Positions 32,130 through 43,344 are shown, counted from the first letter of the stretch. The stretch: DNA of 64,000 bases from Larix kaempferi (GCA_027924585.1 BSBM01000179.1:10598501-10662500); one strand, 5' to 3'. Program-made: numbers and translations. The notes: generated by a model not told the origin, from the sequence alone.

Positions 32130-34151
32130 TGTCATGTCCCAAATTTGGAATTGGGTCACAATGGCCTAATCACATTAGCCATATTCATTAGAGTTTGTAA
32201 AATTGATGTTAAGGGTCAAATAATTGCCAAGGAGGAAAATTACTAGTTTCCTAGGTTTGGGGTGGAAGCTTTGGGATTTGGAATAAGGCGGATAATAAAT
32301 GATGTTTAGACATTAGAAGGGTTCAAGTATTTAATAAATAGAGTGAATAAAGAAATTCAAGAGAAATCCTAAGTGACAAATGGTTTTGGAGACATATGGA
32401 GGATGTGGGACCCACACGAGCTTGATTTTTCATAATACATGGTATCTCTCTTTTGCAAATTCGAATTAATGGGAATGTGAACACTCTTGGGTGAGTTGGT
32501 AAGTCATAACACATGTCATTGAGCATCTTAGGTCGAATTTGGAAGGATTGGTAACCTCCATGGAATATAAAGAGTCAAAGTGGAAGTTTGTGGACACTTG
32601 GGCTAGATTCCCTAGCCCCTATGACACCAATGATGGAGCATCTATGACAACTATGACAAATTGCACACCTGACCTCTGACATCTGACCACTATGACATGT
32701 CAGCCCCAAAAATAGGCTCAAAGAAGGCGAATTTGGGAGTGGGAGAAGCCAAAGAGACTCAAAATCGAATTTGGGAGAAGATGGAAGGTTGGAACTAGGA
32801 GACAAGTGGCAAATGTGGAATATTTCCTAAATGAAAATCTATTGAATCTATTGAGAGGATTTCGACTCTTAGAAGGCTAATGTTGGTTATAAAATGTAGA
32901 AATGAAGTATGAGAATGGCTTTTGATCATTTGTAGAATTTGCAATTGCATTTGTGAAGAGGGAGAGCTAGTGGATGACTAGTTTCTTGCCTTAGCCAATT
33001 TCGAGGGTGAAAGATTCCCATCCAAGTTGGCAATTGGAAAGGCCATTCAGACCTTTCATTTGGAGCTTTAATGGAGTCTTTATTTGCAGGTGTAAGCTAC
33101 AGGGCAGCTCATGGTTTCTTCTATTGCAGCTCGCTCCTTCAACCATTTCCAGTTTTGATGGCATATTCTTGATCCTTGAGGGAGGGCGTTTTTGGTGAGC
33201 TATTGTACTCTTTGGGGGAGCTTCTAATGCCCCATTTATTTTGTAATATGAATTAAATACTATGTTCTTCATCTCCAGAAAGTTTCAGGTCGAAATTCCA
33301 AGTAGAAATGTATAAATCTCATTTTTAATGGAAGAACAATGCCATTTCCCCACTACCTTGTTGTGAACCAATGTATTGATGATGATTTCGAATGAATGGA
33401 TGATTCTATGATGAATTTGTGATTAATGGACTGCCATGGATGTATTTTACAAGTTTCATGTACTGTACTTGAGCATTTGAAGTATTTTTACTCAGTTTAA
33501 TTGCATTGGGAGAAGAAATAGTGCCATTTCCCCAAGGGTCGAATTGGTTATTTTTGCAGTTGAATGGGAGAGGGTGAGAACAGTTGTAATAAACCATTAA
33601 TGGTGCATATGAGACCTTAATAACATAATTAACACATTAAATACCTCTGTTCATAAATTTGAGTTGGTTTGGAGGCATTTGGGAAGCCATTTTCAGTACT
33701 TACCTTAGGGGGATTTGAACCCCAAATTACTAGTAAAATTGCATACTTGGTCCAGAATCTTAAGAGAGTTTGTAGAGGTCTTTTGGTGGCCATATGTTAT
33801 CCCTGAGCATCATATTCAATCCCTAATATCATTCATACACCTTCCTTGAATATTTGAAGGCATTTGGAGTCAATTTGAGACCTAGAGACCAATACTAGTC
33901 AAAGGGAAATCACTAGTAAAGTTACCTACATTGACCAGAATTGAAAGAGTATTTGCAGAAGTGTTTTAAAGGTACAAAGGCATCCCTGAAACACATATTT
34001 ATGTTCTAATATCATTCATATACCTTCTCAGAATATTTGGGATCATTTGGGGCAAATTTGGGACCTAGAGATCGAAACTAGTCAAAGGTCGAACCAAGGA
34101 AAAAAGTGGAAAATTGCAATTTTAATAAAATTCCTAACAAGGGACATTACA
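32130..34151 (+). mobile_element. 5' LTR of the non-autonomous element
   Basis: It runs from TGTCATGTCCCAAATTTGG to GGGACATTACA. A TTATAAAATG box at 32887-32896 is the likely promoter. It differs from the 3' LTR at scattered single bases, for example GCACACCTG versus GAAGACCTG near 32,665. Confidence 0.92.
32887..32896 (+). promoter_or_regulatory. TATA-like box in the 5' LTR
   Basis: TTATAAAATG, conserved at about 37,620 in the 3' LTR, lies 1.25 kb before the LTR end on the coding strand. No transcript start can be read from sequence alone. Confidence 0.5.
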
Positions 34152-34152
34152 G

Positions 34153-34164
34153 TGGTATCAGAGC
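34153..34164 (+). promoter_or_regulatory. Primer-binding site for initiator methionine tRNA
   Basis: TGGTATCAGAGC is the exact complement of the last 12 bases of plant initiator-Met tRNA. It starts one base after the 5' LTR end. The next bases (ATGG) no longer match. It primes minus-strand cDNA synthesis. Confidence 0.95.
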
Positions 34165-34208
34165 ATGGTCCTTGCACCTGTGTATTAGGTACATACATTC
34201 AAGAATAA

Positions 34209-36683
34209 TTGGAAGCCATGTCTTACTATTATGATCAATCCTATGAGTACAATTCTTATGAGGAATATGCAGATGCTTATGAGCAATATGAAGCAGAATG
34301 TGAATGGTATGAGGAAGAGGTGCCATCATGCAACACTTCTTACAATTTCAAGAGAAATGAAGATTATTCTTATGACCTTAAATCTGATGAATATGAGTGT
34401 GTCACACCAACCAAGGATAATTCTATGAGTGAGTTCCAAAGATGGAGAGCAAAATATAAAACCTTGCCCCAACAATATCAAAAATATCAAGAATATCTTG
34501 CTTTTAGCAAAAATACACAAAATGCCATGTCTTTTGAGTACTATGCTGAACATGTTTTTGAAAATAGGCCCAAAAATGAAGATGTGGAGTTAGTGAAGAA
34601 AGGTTTATGCCCTTCTTGTAAAAACCCTTGGAGCGAGTATCATATATGTGTGCATGAAATGATGTCCTCCTTGAGGAGAGCTTTTGAGATTTATTCAAGA
34701 AGAGATTCCAAATATATTGATCCTAAAGAAAACAAGGGGAAAAATGCATCAGCTTGCTTTAAGGAGCAAAAGGAAGAGACATCACAAGAGCATGAAGAAG
34801 ATTCTATTGAAAATATGGAAGATCATTTCGAGACACCTTCTAGCTTAGACATGAACCAAAGAGCATCTACTGATGGATGCTTAAACTATGAAGGAGTAAC
34901 TACTGATGGGTGCTCACACCTCTATGTTGGTGACATATAGATCACTTTTGAAAGTGTTTCTACAAGTACAAGTTTCATTAAGCATGATAATGAAGACCTT
35001 GTAGCAGTTGAAGAAGAACCAAGATCAACTTCCCCATCACCGCTTGAGCTTCATGAAGTTGGTCCAAGCAAAATTGAAGAAGATGAGGAGGTTCATTTGG
35101 AAGAGCCTCATTTTCTTGAAGGGTCCTTAAAGATGAATGAAAATAAGATCCAAGAGTCCCTCAACATTCTCCATGACACTCAAGCATTGGTGTCAAATTT
35201 TTGTTGGAGAGCTACTTCATTGGAGGAAACATCCTTCCTTGAAGACATGGAGAAGATTCAAAGAGCAATGTGCCACATCAAAGGTAATTTCATTTCTTTG
35301 CTTTTTGATAGAAACCATTTGTTTGAGCTTAATGAATTGTTACATGATGCATACTTGAAGAATAATGAGGATATTCATAAGCTCACAATTCAAAATGAGC
35401 AACTTCTTGAAAAGTTGCAAGATACTTGTTTTTCCTCCTATGTTTCAGATTGTCAAATGGTAGATTGTTTGGAGGATTCTCATGACATCGTGGATCATGA
35501 GAAATGTGAAAATTTGAATGTTCTTGATGTGTTTGAAGATGAACTTGAAGAGATCCAAACACTTGATGTGGTGGAAGAGGAATTTGAATTGCCTCTTGAT
35601 GAAGGTTATGCAATTTTTAAAGAAGAGCATGATTCCTCTACATTGGAACCAAACTATGACAAAGAGTTCACACTTTTGAAGGAGCTGCATGATACTACCC
35701 ACATGGATCCTTCCCATGATGAAACTCCTGAACCTTTTGATCATTTGGGTGAGTTAGTACATTCTCCTACATCCTACAATTCCATGTTTTGCAGTATTAG
35801 TCTCAATGAAGTATGGGTGAAAGGGTTCTTTTTAATGGTGCCACATGAGGAGTATGGAACTCCTAGATTTAACTTTTATGATGACATGGTTGGAGCACAT
35901 TCTTATTCACATTTGCATCAGCATAATTTGTCACTTTATGATGATTCACATCTACATGGATGCACCTATGATATGGATTTGAGTCACTTGAATACTCATG
36001 GTTTTTCTTGCTCAACACTGGGTTCATTTGATGTTAGAGGAACTTCATCCAACACTTGGATGAATAGATTTATGATGGGAGAACATTTTTGTTGGCAGCC
36101 ACATACTTTGTTACATCTTTATGATTCTCACATTCATGGATGTATGGGTGAGACTTCTTTGAGTCATTTGAAGTCTCCTTGTTTTTTCTACTCATTATTT
36201 GGTTCAGATTCTAGTGGAGATTCTTCATTCACTTCTTGGATGAAAGAATACATGGCTGAATATTTTGATGCATATCACATCCTTTTGGAGCAGCATTATA
36301 GGACATGGAATCCTCACCTATGTCATTGGAGTAGATTTGATTGGTCACTTGAAGCTTGTATGCACTTGGAAAATGGTGGTCTACTTGCTTGGAGGTATAA
36401 GCACTTTCATGACTCTTTGATGAAGCATATCCTTGATGTACATTTTCATTATGTTGTTATGTACTTTGATGATATATATTTGGCACTAATGATGTTTGGA
36501 AGAATGCATACAAGAAAATGGGATCCAGGAATCCTCTTATCTAATGGTGTAGGTTGGAGAGCACTCTTAATTGTTGGGGTGCAATATAAGCAATGGGACC
36601 CTGGAATAATTTTTGTCTCATTGGTTTCATTTTTGGGGGGAAGCAAGCAGCATGGGAGATGGATTTCCCACTTAATAAAGTGA
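34209..36683 (+). pseudogene. Unknown large protein of the non-autonomous element, one amber codon
   Basis: One frame runs 34209-36683 (824 codons), broken only by TAG at 34938-34940. The N-terminal part (243 aa) is very rich in Tyr and Glu and contains CPSCKNPWSEYHICVH, a possible metal-binding site. The middle is acidic and Leu-rich and could be helical (about 35100-35700). The C-terminal third has two related blocks: LYDDSHLHGCTYDMDLSHL and LYDSHIHGCMGETSLSHL, each followed by a Ser-rich then W-M-(N/K) segment. I recognise no family. Position after the primer site suggests a gag-like structural role, but that is inference. The amber codon may be a mutated Gln. Confidence 0.7.
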
Positions 36684-36848
36684 TTTTAGTAAGAGTAGTG
36701 CAGCAGCAAGCATGGTGGTTCCTCTCTAAAATATTCATGGAAACTCAAAGACTCAAGGTTTGGCAATTCAATGGCAACTTCAAAGAATTATACAGAAAGC
36801 AGGTTCTTCAACACCCATGTTTGAAATTGCTTGAGGACAAGCAATATT
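36684..36848 (+). other. Short 3' untranslated stretch before the polypurine tract
   Basis: It bridges the long frame and the 3' LTR. An overlapping frame (36593-36979) reads LKLLEDKQYWEGRI just before the LTR, a phrase also seen before polypurine tracts of plant elements, but it runs on into the LTR and is not a separate gene. Confidence 0.5.
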
Positions 36849-36862
36849 GGGAAGGGAGGATT
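36849..36862 (+). promoter_or_regulatory. Polypurine tract
   Basis: GGGAAGGGAGGA immediately precedes the 3' LTR (after two T). It is the plus-strand cDNA primer expected at this place. Confidence 0.85.
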
Positions 36863-39598
36863 TTTCATGTCCCAAATTTGGAATTGGGTCACAATGGCCT
36901 AATCACATTAGCCATATTCATTAGAGTTTGTAAAATTGATGTTAAGGGTCAAATAATTGCCAAGGAGGAAAATTACTAGTTTCCTAGGTTTGGGGTGGAA
37001 GCTTTGGGATTTGGAATAAGGCGGATAATAAATGATGTTTAGACATTAGAAGGGTTCAAGTATTTAATAAATAGAGTGAATAAAGAAATTCAAGAGAAAT
37101 CCTAAGTGACAAATGGTTTTGGAGACATATGGAGGATGTGGGACCCACACGAGCTTGATTTTTCATAATAAATGGTATCTCTCTTTTGCAAATTCGAATT
37201 AATGGGAATGTGAACACTCTTGGGTGAGTTGGTAAGTCATAACACATGTCATTGAGCATATTAGGTCGAATTTGGAAGGATTGGTAACCTCCATGGAAGA
37301 TAAAGAGTCAAAGTGGAAGTTTGTGGACACTTGGGCTAGATTCCCTAGCCCCTATGACACCAATGATGGAGCATCTATGACAACTATGACAAATTGAAGA
37401 CCTGACCTATGACATCTGACCACTATGACATGTCAGCCCCAAAAATAGGCTCAAAGAAGGCGAATTTGCGAGTGGGAGAAGCCAAAGAGACTCAAAATCG
37501 AATTTGGGAGAAGATGGAAGGTTGGAACTAGGAGACAAGTGGCAAATGTGGAATATTTCCTAAATGAAAATCTATTGAATCTATTGAGAGGATTTCGACC
37601 CTTAGAAGGCTAATGTTGGTTATAAAATGTATAAATGAAGTATGAGAATGGCTTTTGATCATTTGTAGAATTTGCAATTGCATTTGTGAAGAGGGAGAGC
37701 TAGTGGATGACTAGTTTCTTGCCTTAGCCAATTTCGAGGGTGAAAGATTCCCATCCAAGTTGGCAATTGGAAAGGCCATTCAGACCTTTCATTTGGAGCT
37801 TTAATGGAGTCTTTATTTGCAGGTGTAAGCTACAGGGCAGCTCATGGTTTCTTCTATTGCAGCTCGCTCCTTCAACCATTTCCAGTTTTGATGGCATATT
37901 CTTGATCCTTGAGGGAGGGCGTTTTTGGTGAGCTATTGTACTCTTCGGGGGAGCTTATTATGCCCCATTTATTTTTTAATATGAATTAAATACTATGTTC
38001 TTCATCTCCAGAAAGTTTCAGGTCGAAATTCCAAGTAGAAATGTATAAATCTCATTTTTAATGGAAGAACAATGCCATTTCCCCACTACCTTGTTGTGAA
38101 CCAATGTATTGATGATGATTTCGAATGAATGGATGATTCTATGATGAATTTGTGATTAATGGACTTCCATGGATGTATTTTACAAGTTTCATGTACTGTA
38201 CTTGAGCATTTGAAGTATTTTTACTCAGTTTAATTGCATTGGGAGAAGAAATAGTGCCATTTCCCCAAGGGTCGAATTGGTGATTTTTGCAGTTGAATGG
38301 GAGAGGGTGAGAACAGTTGTAATAAACCATTAATGGTGCATATGAGACCTTAATAACATAATTAACACATTACATACCTCTGTTCATAAAATTGAGTGGG
38401 TTTGGAGGCATTTGGGAAGCCATTTTCAGTACTTACCTTAGGGGGATTTGAACCCCAAATTACTAGTAAAATTGCATACTTGGTCCAGAATCTTAAGAGA
38501 GTTTGCAGAGGTCTTTTGGTGGCCATATGTTATCCCTGAACATCATATTCAATCCCTAATATCATTCATACACCTTCCTTGAATATTTGAAGGCATTTGG
38601 AGTCAATTTGAGACCTAGAGACCAATACTAGTCAAAGGGAAATCACTAGTAAAGTTACCTACATTGAACAGAATTGAAAGAGTATTTGTGTTGGCCCGGT
38701 TTTGCAACCAGGCTTAGTGCTATGGGCACCTGCTAACTAGTAGCAGCAGTTTCAATGAAAGCAAATAACAATAAACTAAATAAACAATACTATTTATGGA
38801 TCTAAGCAAATAATGACAATAATTTAAGATCAAGAACAAGAACATATAAAATAAAGAATTTGTATTGAAAGTATGGGGCAAGCAAGTGATTGCGGAATCA
38901 ATACCTCTAATGGTGAAGTTGAATAGCTCCAAGGATGAGCAACTTCCAATCTCCAATGGTCTCTTCTCCAATGTGGTTTGCAATGGCTAAAATGCTCAGG
39001 GGAGATTTCAGCAGCATAAGGATGAGATAATGGATGGATGTGAAATGAGGAGCCCCTACCACCTTTTTATAGGTTTTGGTGGTGAGGAATACCATTTGTG
39101 GTTTTGTGGAAACCAAATGGTATTAACCAACATGGTTTAGGTACTTTTCCCTCCTTTTTCCTTTTTTGAATAAAAATAATATTTTAATTCCCTTTTTAAT
39201 ATTTTTGGGAATTTGGACCCTTTTTGAGGGTTTTTTATGATTTTCTTGGAAAAATAATCTTTTTTAATGGAAAAAGGGGTTTACTAAGGTCTTTTGGTGA
39301 CCTTTTGTTGGTTTCGGAGGCTCAGATGGTGAAAAAGTGGACAAATGGGTCATGTGAATAGGGAAATGAGCTAGTGAGCACTTTTTGGGTGTTAACAATT
39401 TGCAGAAGTGTTTTAAAGGTACAAAGGAATCCCTGAAACACATATTTATGTTCTAATATCATTCATATACCTTCTCAGAAGATTTGGGATCATTTGGGGC
39501 AAATTTGGGACCTAGAGATCGAAACTAGTCAAAGGTCGAACCAAAGAAAAAAGTGGAAAATTGCAATTTTAATAAAATTCCTAACAAGGGAAATTACA
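36863..39598 (+). mobile_element. 3' LTR of the non-autonomous element, split by a solo LTR
   Basis: It begins TTTCATGTCCC (one base different from the 5' LTR's TGTCATGTCCC) and ends GGGAAATTACA. It is 2736 bp, of which 714 bp are the solo LTR plus one target copy, leaving 2022 bp. Confidence 0.92.
38689..39397 (-). mobile_element. Solo LTR, 709 bp
   Basis: The block TGTTGGCCCGG...GTGTTAACA is absent from the paired LTR at about 33,958. It is flanked by ATTTG on both sides (38684-38688 and 39398-39402). On the minus strand it starts TGTTAACACCC and has CTATAAAAAGG (about 39059-39069 on plus), a TATA box that gives the orientation. No internal region or second LTR remains, so it arose by LTR-LTR recombination or is a very short element. 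Confidence 0.88.
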
Positions 39599-39603
39599 GA
39601 TGG
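39599..39603. repeat. Target-site duplication of the non-autonomous element, right copy
   Basis: GATGG, identical to 32125-32129; the leader of the Tat-like element resumes here. Confidence 0.9.
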
Positions 39604-40244
39604 AAGGAAGGGAATGCAAGAGTGAACAAATGAAGGCGAAGGAGACTAGAGTATCCACCACTACCTGTCTCAAACTTGTCCAAGACGGAACCTAAAGTCA
39701 ATCCAAATGAAACCAACTCTCAACACACAAATCATAAATGGGGTCTCTGGCTGGATCTTGCAGCACAGAGGGAGTTCATACATTAGACCAAGGTTCAAAC
39801 TGTCAGATGAGGGAAGGGATGCTAGTATGCCAACTTTTGACAGATTGGCGCACTCTGTCTTTACACACAGTGTGACGTCGTAGTTTTCCTTCATGGGAGG
39901 TGCGACGATGTCGTAGTATACCAATGTAAGGGATGCGATGAGTGACTAACAGGTGAAGAACAGAGACTCAGAATGACACAGTGTCGCTCTATTTCCACTA
40001 CCCAGGTGCGATAGGCGAGGTCTAGATTCAAAAATGAACCAAATCTCTTAACAATGAAACAAAAACAGGCTTGAAAATGAGTTGTATAAACTTTAGAGGA
40101 AGCAAATCAGAATCTTCAACGTGAAGATCTGATAGTGAAATCAATCCTAAGAAGTAAATGGCAAAAAATGATAAAAGAGGCTTGTGTCAAGTAATCAACT
40201 GAAAATGACTCTCAGATTAATGACCACTAAACAAGACAAACATT
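39604..40244 (-). other. 5' leader of the Tat-like element, LTR-proximal part
   Basis: About 640 bp between the insertion and the primer-site region. It contains no convincing gene. Phrases with GTGCGACG and CGACGTCG recur here, in the LTRs and near 21,330-21,430, suggesting shared element sequence. Confidence 0.5.
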
Positions 40245-40267
40245 TTCCCTAGTATGGTTGCCAGATT
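40245..40267 (-). promoter_or_regulatory. Conserved leader start, probable primer-binding site
   Basis: Directly after the 5' LTR the minus strand reads AATCTGGCAACCATACTAGGG. The same place in the left-edge element has AAACTGGTGACCATACTGGG. The TGG start suits a tRNA 3' CCA end, but I could not identify the tRNA. Confidence 0.5.
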
Positions 40268-41138
40268 TGTTATCGGACAATCCACTCGAGCGGACGCGAG
40301 CTGGATCTCCCTAGCTCAATGTGAGTCTAGAACAAATAGGACAGACTACAAACACATCTCCTAGATCTACTTAAGGACCAAGTACTATATGTCTTACCTT
40401 TTTTACTACGCAATCCTTTTTCCCGAATGTTGATCCACGTCCCACAGTCGTCAGATCCAAGCTGCAAGACTTGTCAAGACAAAGAAACAAGAGAAACCAG
40501 TAAAAGACATCTATACAATAAGCGATATAAGTAAACAGTTAAGCAGGTAAACTACACAATATCATTGCACATAAGAACGATATTGGTGGAAAGCATTTGT
40601 ATTACTGCAAATAGAGGAGTACATGATAGAGATATAGAACTACAACCAAAGACTTAACGTAGTAGCACTTCTCCGAACAAGCCAATTGCCACGTTATTCC
40701 AAGGAAGTATGAGCTCTCCAATAGGTGAATGGAGATGTCTTAAGAGAGATTTCACCAGCATGTAGATACCATAGTCTTCCTCCCTTTGGGATGGGAGTAA
40801 GCCTCACTTATATAGGACTAAGTGGATAGGGTATGGATAGGATAGGTTGAGAGATGGTAGGAGAGAGATAGAAGATCTTCTCAAAGAGTTAGGGGTCGAG
40901 TACCAGCTCCCCTAGAGGTTAGGGATAAGCCCCTAAATGGGAAAGTTTCGAGAAGGATCTCGTTGCACCCTGTAGTGGAGAAAGATGCGACGTCGCATGT
41001 TGCTAATGTGCAACCTGCGACAACCTCTCAAAAGATTGCAGAATTGAGTGCAAATCCTCCGAGATGAAAATACTTAGTCCAGGTGACTTCAGGGATGTAT
41101 ACACTGAATCTAATGATGGGTAGATTTTGGGTGTAACA
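40268..41138 (-). mobile_element. 5' LTR of the Tat-like element
   Basis: It runs from TGTTATCGGACAATCC to GGGTGTAACA on the plus strand (opposite ends on minus). It is 871 bp against 902 bp for the 3' LTR; a single 31-bp deletion after GGATCTCG explains the difference. Base changes elsewhere are sparse. The TATA box is at 40807-40814. Confidence 0.92.
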
Positions 41139-41143
41139 CCTTA
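41139..41143. repeat. Target-site duplication of the Tat-like element, right copy
   Basis: CCTTA; LINE-2 sequence resumes directly after it. Confidence 0.9.
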
Positions 41144-41149
41144 ATGTTC

Positions 41150-42345
41150 TAACAAATATGCTTAACCTGTGGGTTAGTAAGGCACCCACCAGGTTTTTCA
41201 AAGGTGTGTTCAGAGTTACCTGAAAACCCTAGCTTCAAATGGGCCTCACCAGTAACCAGACGCTTCCAAAAAGACTCTTCAGCCCCCAAAACAACTTTTA
41301 AATCTTCCTCAGATAAATTAAAATCAGGGGATATTTTTTACTTACTCGGAATAATCATGCAGTCCTGAGGGATTTGGACTCTAGCAATGGTCGAATCCCT
41401 ACCATCCTCGACCCTAATCAGCTCCAAATTCTCCACTAATGTATCCGATTGAGGAATGTCAACAGCAACATCTCCAAAAACCTTTGGTTTCTTATATCTG
41501 GACTTTGAAGCAACATGACAATCTACCTGGATATGTTCTGTATTATGACAGAAGAAACATCTGAAAGGTACCTTGAAGTAATCTAAATGCTGAACCCAGT
41601 GACGGCTTCTCCAGTTTAACTCAATTTCTGCCGGTAAGCCACGACCCATATCAAATTCAACCATTACCTTGGCGAATCTCCGATCAAAACCAAACAATGA
41701 ATGTTTGTCCAGCCTAATGAACTTCCCCACCGAATTTGCTATACCCATCAAAATTTGTTCCGTCCAAAGTTCTATGGGAAAATCTGGAATCATCATCCAC
41801 AGATGTCGCTTTGTCTGCCTCTCCTTTAAGGGGTCGAAAGCCAGATGCCAGGGTTTTAAATACAGTGAACCCTCTTTGAAGAGCGACGACCGCTTAAGGA
41901 TGAGCCGAACATGCTCTGGCTTAGAGAAAATGAAAAGCAACCAGCCATCTATCAACATATTAACCCTAGGATAATCACCCACAACTGATGTCCAATTCCT
42001 ATGAACCCATTCCAAAAGTTCACCTTTATCCCCATTTGTAAACTCAAACTTCCCAACAATCGCTCTGGTGGCTAACATATTAATCCTGTCCAAGTTTGAA
42101 TCATGTACAATACTGTATCTATCTAAACCCTCCCGGACACTGATGGATTTTATCTTATTTGACCAGGGTCATCTTTTCTTCACAAAACCATGACCAAACT
42201 TATCAGTAAACTCCCTAGTATCAGACCCAGGGACGTCCTGGTTCAACTTTCTATCCCCTCCAACCACTGAAACCCTATCCCCTCCGTTCGAGTTTTCAGA
42301 GGCAAAAAACGGGGAAAAGGAAGAGCTTCTCCTTTTATGAGTCAT
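41150..42345 (-). pseudogene. LINE-2 ORF1 (gag-like, DUF4283 and zinc knuckle)
   Basis: The likely start is ATG 42345 (MTHKRRSSSFPFFASENSNG). One TGA stands near 42168. Then comes the long frame 42093-41338 with a DUF4283-like core (NMLIDGWLLFIFSKPEHVRL, GSLYLKPWHLAFDPLKERQT), PDFPIELWTEQIL and the knuckle CFFCHNTEHIQVDC (C-x2-C-x4-H-x4-C). A TAA at 41338 is followed by more coding-like sequence up to the gypsy insertion (41143). ORF1 proteins of this type bind LINE RNA. The insertion separates it from ORF2 by 23 kb. Confidence 0.82.
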
Positions 42346-42453
42346 ACTTACTTGTCCAGCAGGTCACTCACAAAAGCACCTTTCGGGCCCATAAAGACCA
42401 GTAAATGCCCACCAGTTGTCTACAACTACTCAGTCTGTTGCTATCAAATCACC
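42346..42453 (-). other. LINE-2 5' leader
   Basis: The 108 bp between ORF1 and the target duplication have no gene. The insertion begins at the base after the duplication, so the leader may be complete or slightly truncated. Confidence 0.6.
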
Positions 42454-42467
42454 CATTGCTTTATGTT
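42454..42467. repeat. Target-site duplication of LINE-2, right copy
   Basis: CATTGCTTTATGTT, identical to 13616-13629. Confidence 0.85.
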
Positions 42468-42779
42468 ATGATAGGCCTGATGATGTTCTTATTAATTTAT
42501 TTTAAAAAAGTGAATTATGTTCATAGAGAAAACAAATAGTTAGAATAGATCTCTTGTGCTAGGCATGGCTTTGTCAATGGTCTGTTGAAAGAGTTTCCAT
42601 TTGCTTTTGTCCTTTGGTCTACCTATGAACAACAAAGCTTGTCATTTTCTCTGCTTTTGCAGTGGATCAATGAAAACACAACTAGAATAGAACTTGAAAT
42701 TGGAACTCTAGTAGCACATCATTTATGTTGTTCTTTCTTTATTGATTGCTTATATATAAGATGTGATGTATATGCCCTC

Positions 42780-43212
42780 CAATTTTTACAAAATATTTTT
42801 ATATATGTCAATCTCATGTCCCAATGCATAGTCTTTCATATTTGTCTAGTCAATTTAAACCAATGCGATGTTAGCCTGGGCTATACAATGTTTGTGTACA
42901 TAATATTTAATATTTTCTTCTTTGATGATGGAATGGTTAGTGCCACACATAAATCAATCTTGTTTCTTTTTCGATCCTCATTAATGTTTTTGGCATTGTC
43001 CTTCCATCTAATACTTTCATTGCATTTTTCTTATTAGACTTGAGACTTGTTATGAAACGTCTGTGCTCTTTATGCAATTAAGGCCTCATCCTTTTACGTT
43101 TGATTTTTCATTGAGCATGTATTTCAACAAATACAACTCAAATGAGTATTGTAAGCATGTGTAGAAACACTTGTTCAATTACTTTTAGGGAAAGCTTTGT
43201 CAAGAACATACA
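42780..43212 (+). repeat. Tandem duplication, copy 1
   Basis: It contains CAAAATATTTTTATATATGTC, a CATAGTCTTTCATATTTGTCTA phrase, GACTTGAGACTTGTTATGAAA and GAGTATTGTAAGCATGTGTAG in this order. Copy 2 repeats all of them about 567-575 bp later. Confidence 0.75.
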
Positions 43213-43344
43213 AATAAAATTTTCCACCCCATATTGCCGGATGCCGCATTAAACAAGATGTTGTCAATGCCATGCATCTTCATCACCAATGCGTCAACTC
43301 CATTTAGCAATGCAACAATTGCATTTTACAAATCCAATGGTTTT

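Larger units (their letters stand above)
32130..39598 (+). mobile_element. Non-autonomous LTR retrotransposon with one unknown gene
   Basis: It sits in the leader of the Tat-like element with a GATGG duplication. The 5' LTR is 2022 bp; the 3' LTR is also exactly 2022 bp once a 709-bp solo LTR and its target copy are removed. A perfect initiator-Met primer site follows the 5' LTR, and a polypurine tract precedes the 3' LTR. The 2.7-kb interior encodes one long frame and no protease, RT, RNase H or integrase. It must have moved with enzymes from elsewhere. The long LTRs and lack of pol recall LARD elements, but those usually lack a long gene. LTR divergence looks small. Confidence 0.92.
18258..41138 (-). 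mobile_element. Tat-like Ty3/gypsy retrotransposon, 22.9 kb with nested insertions
   Basis: Paired LTRs (902 and 871 bp), the CCTTA duplication and a conserved leader start define a complete element on the minus strand, inserted into LINE-2 between its ORF1 and endonuclease. Without the 7.5-kb insertion inside it, it is about 15.4 kb, large for a gypsy element but normal for the Tat/Ogre group. Order 5' to 3': leader, gag, protease, RT, RNase H, integrase, a second RNase H, an antisense PMD pseudogene, a structured tail, 3' LTR. Stops and at least one gag frameshift make it defective. Tat assignment rests on size, the second RNase H and the extra antisense gene. Confidence 0.9.
13630..42453 (-). 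mobile_element. LINE-2: L1-type LINE, full length but interrupted by a 22.9-kb insertion
   Basis: Flanking 14-bp duplications and a short terminal A-tail define the ends. Removing the gypsy insertion with one target copy (18258-41143) leaves about 5.9 kb, the usual size of a complete plant L1. From 5' to 3' on the minus strand it has a 5' leader (42453-42346), ORF1, then ORF2 with endonuclease, RT, zf-RVT and RNase H. ORF2 from 17690 to 13839 stays in one frame apart from about seven nonsense codons. It is dead, but not shuffled. Confidence 0.9.

Noticed and set aside
32130-39598. Pair of 2-kb blocks as a segmental duplication
   Set aside because: Primer site, polypurine tract, TG...CA ends and GATGG duplications show they are LTRs of one element.
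42585-43037. 150-codon hydrophobic plus-strand frame
   Set aside because: It lies in the diverged tandem duplication, has a biased Phe/Leu/Ile content from T-rich DNA, and the second copy does not keep it open.
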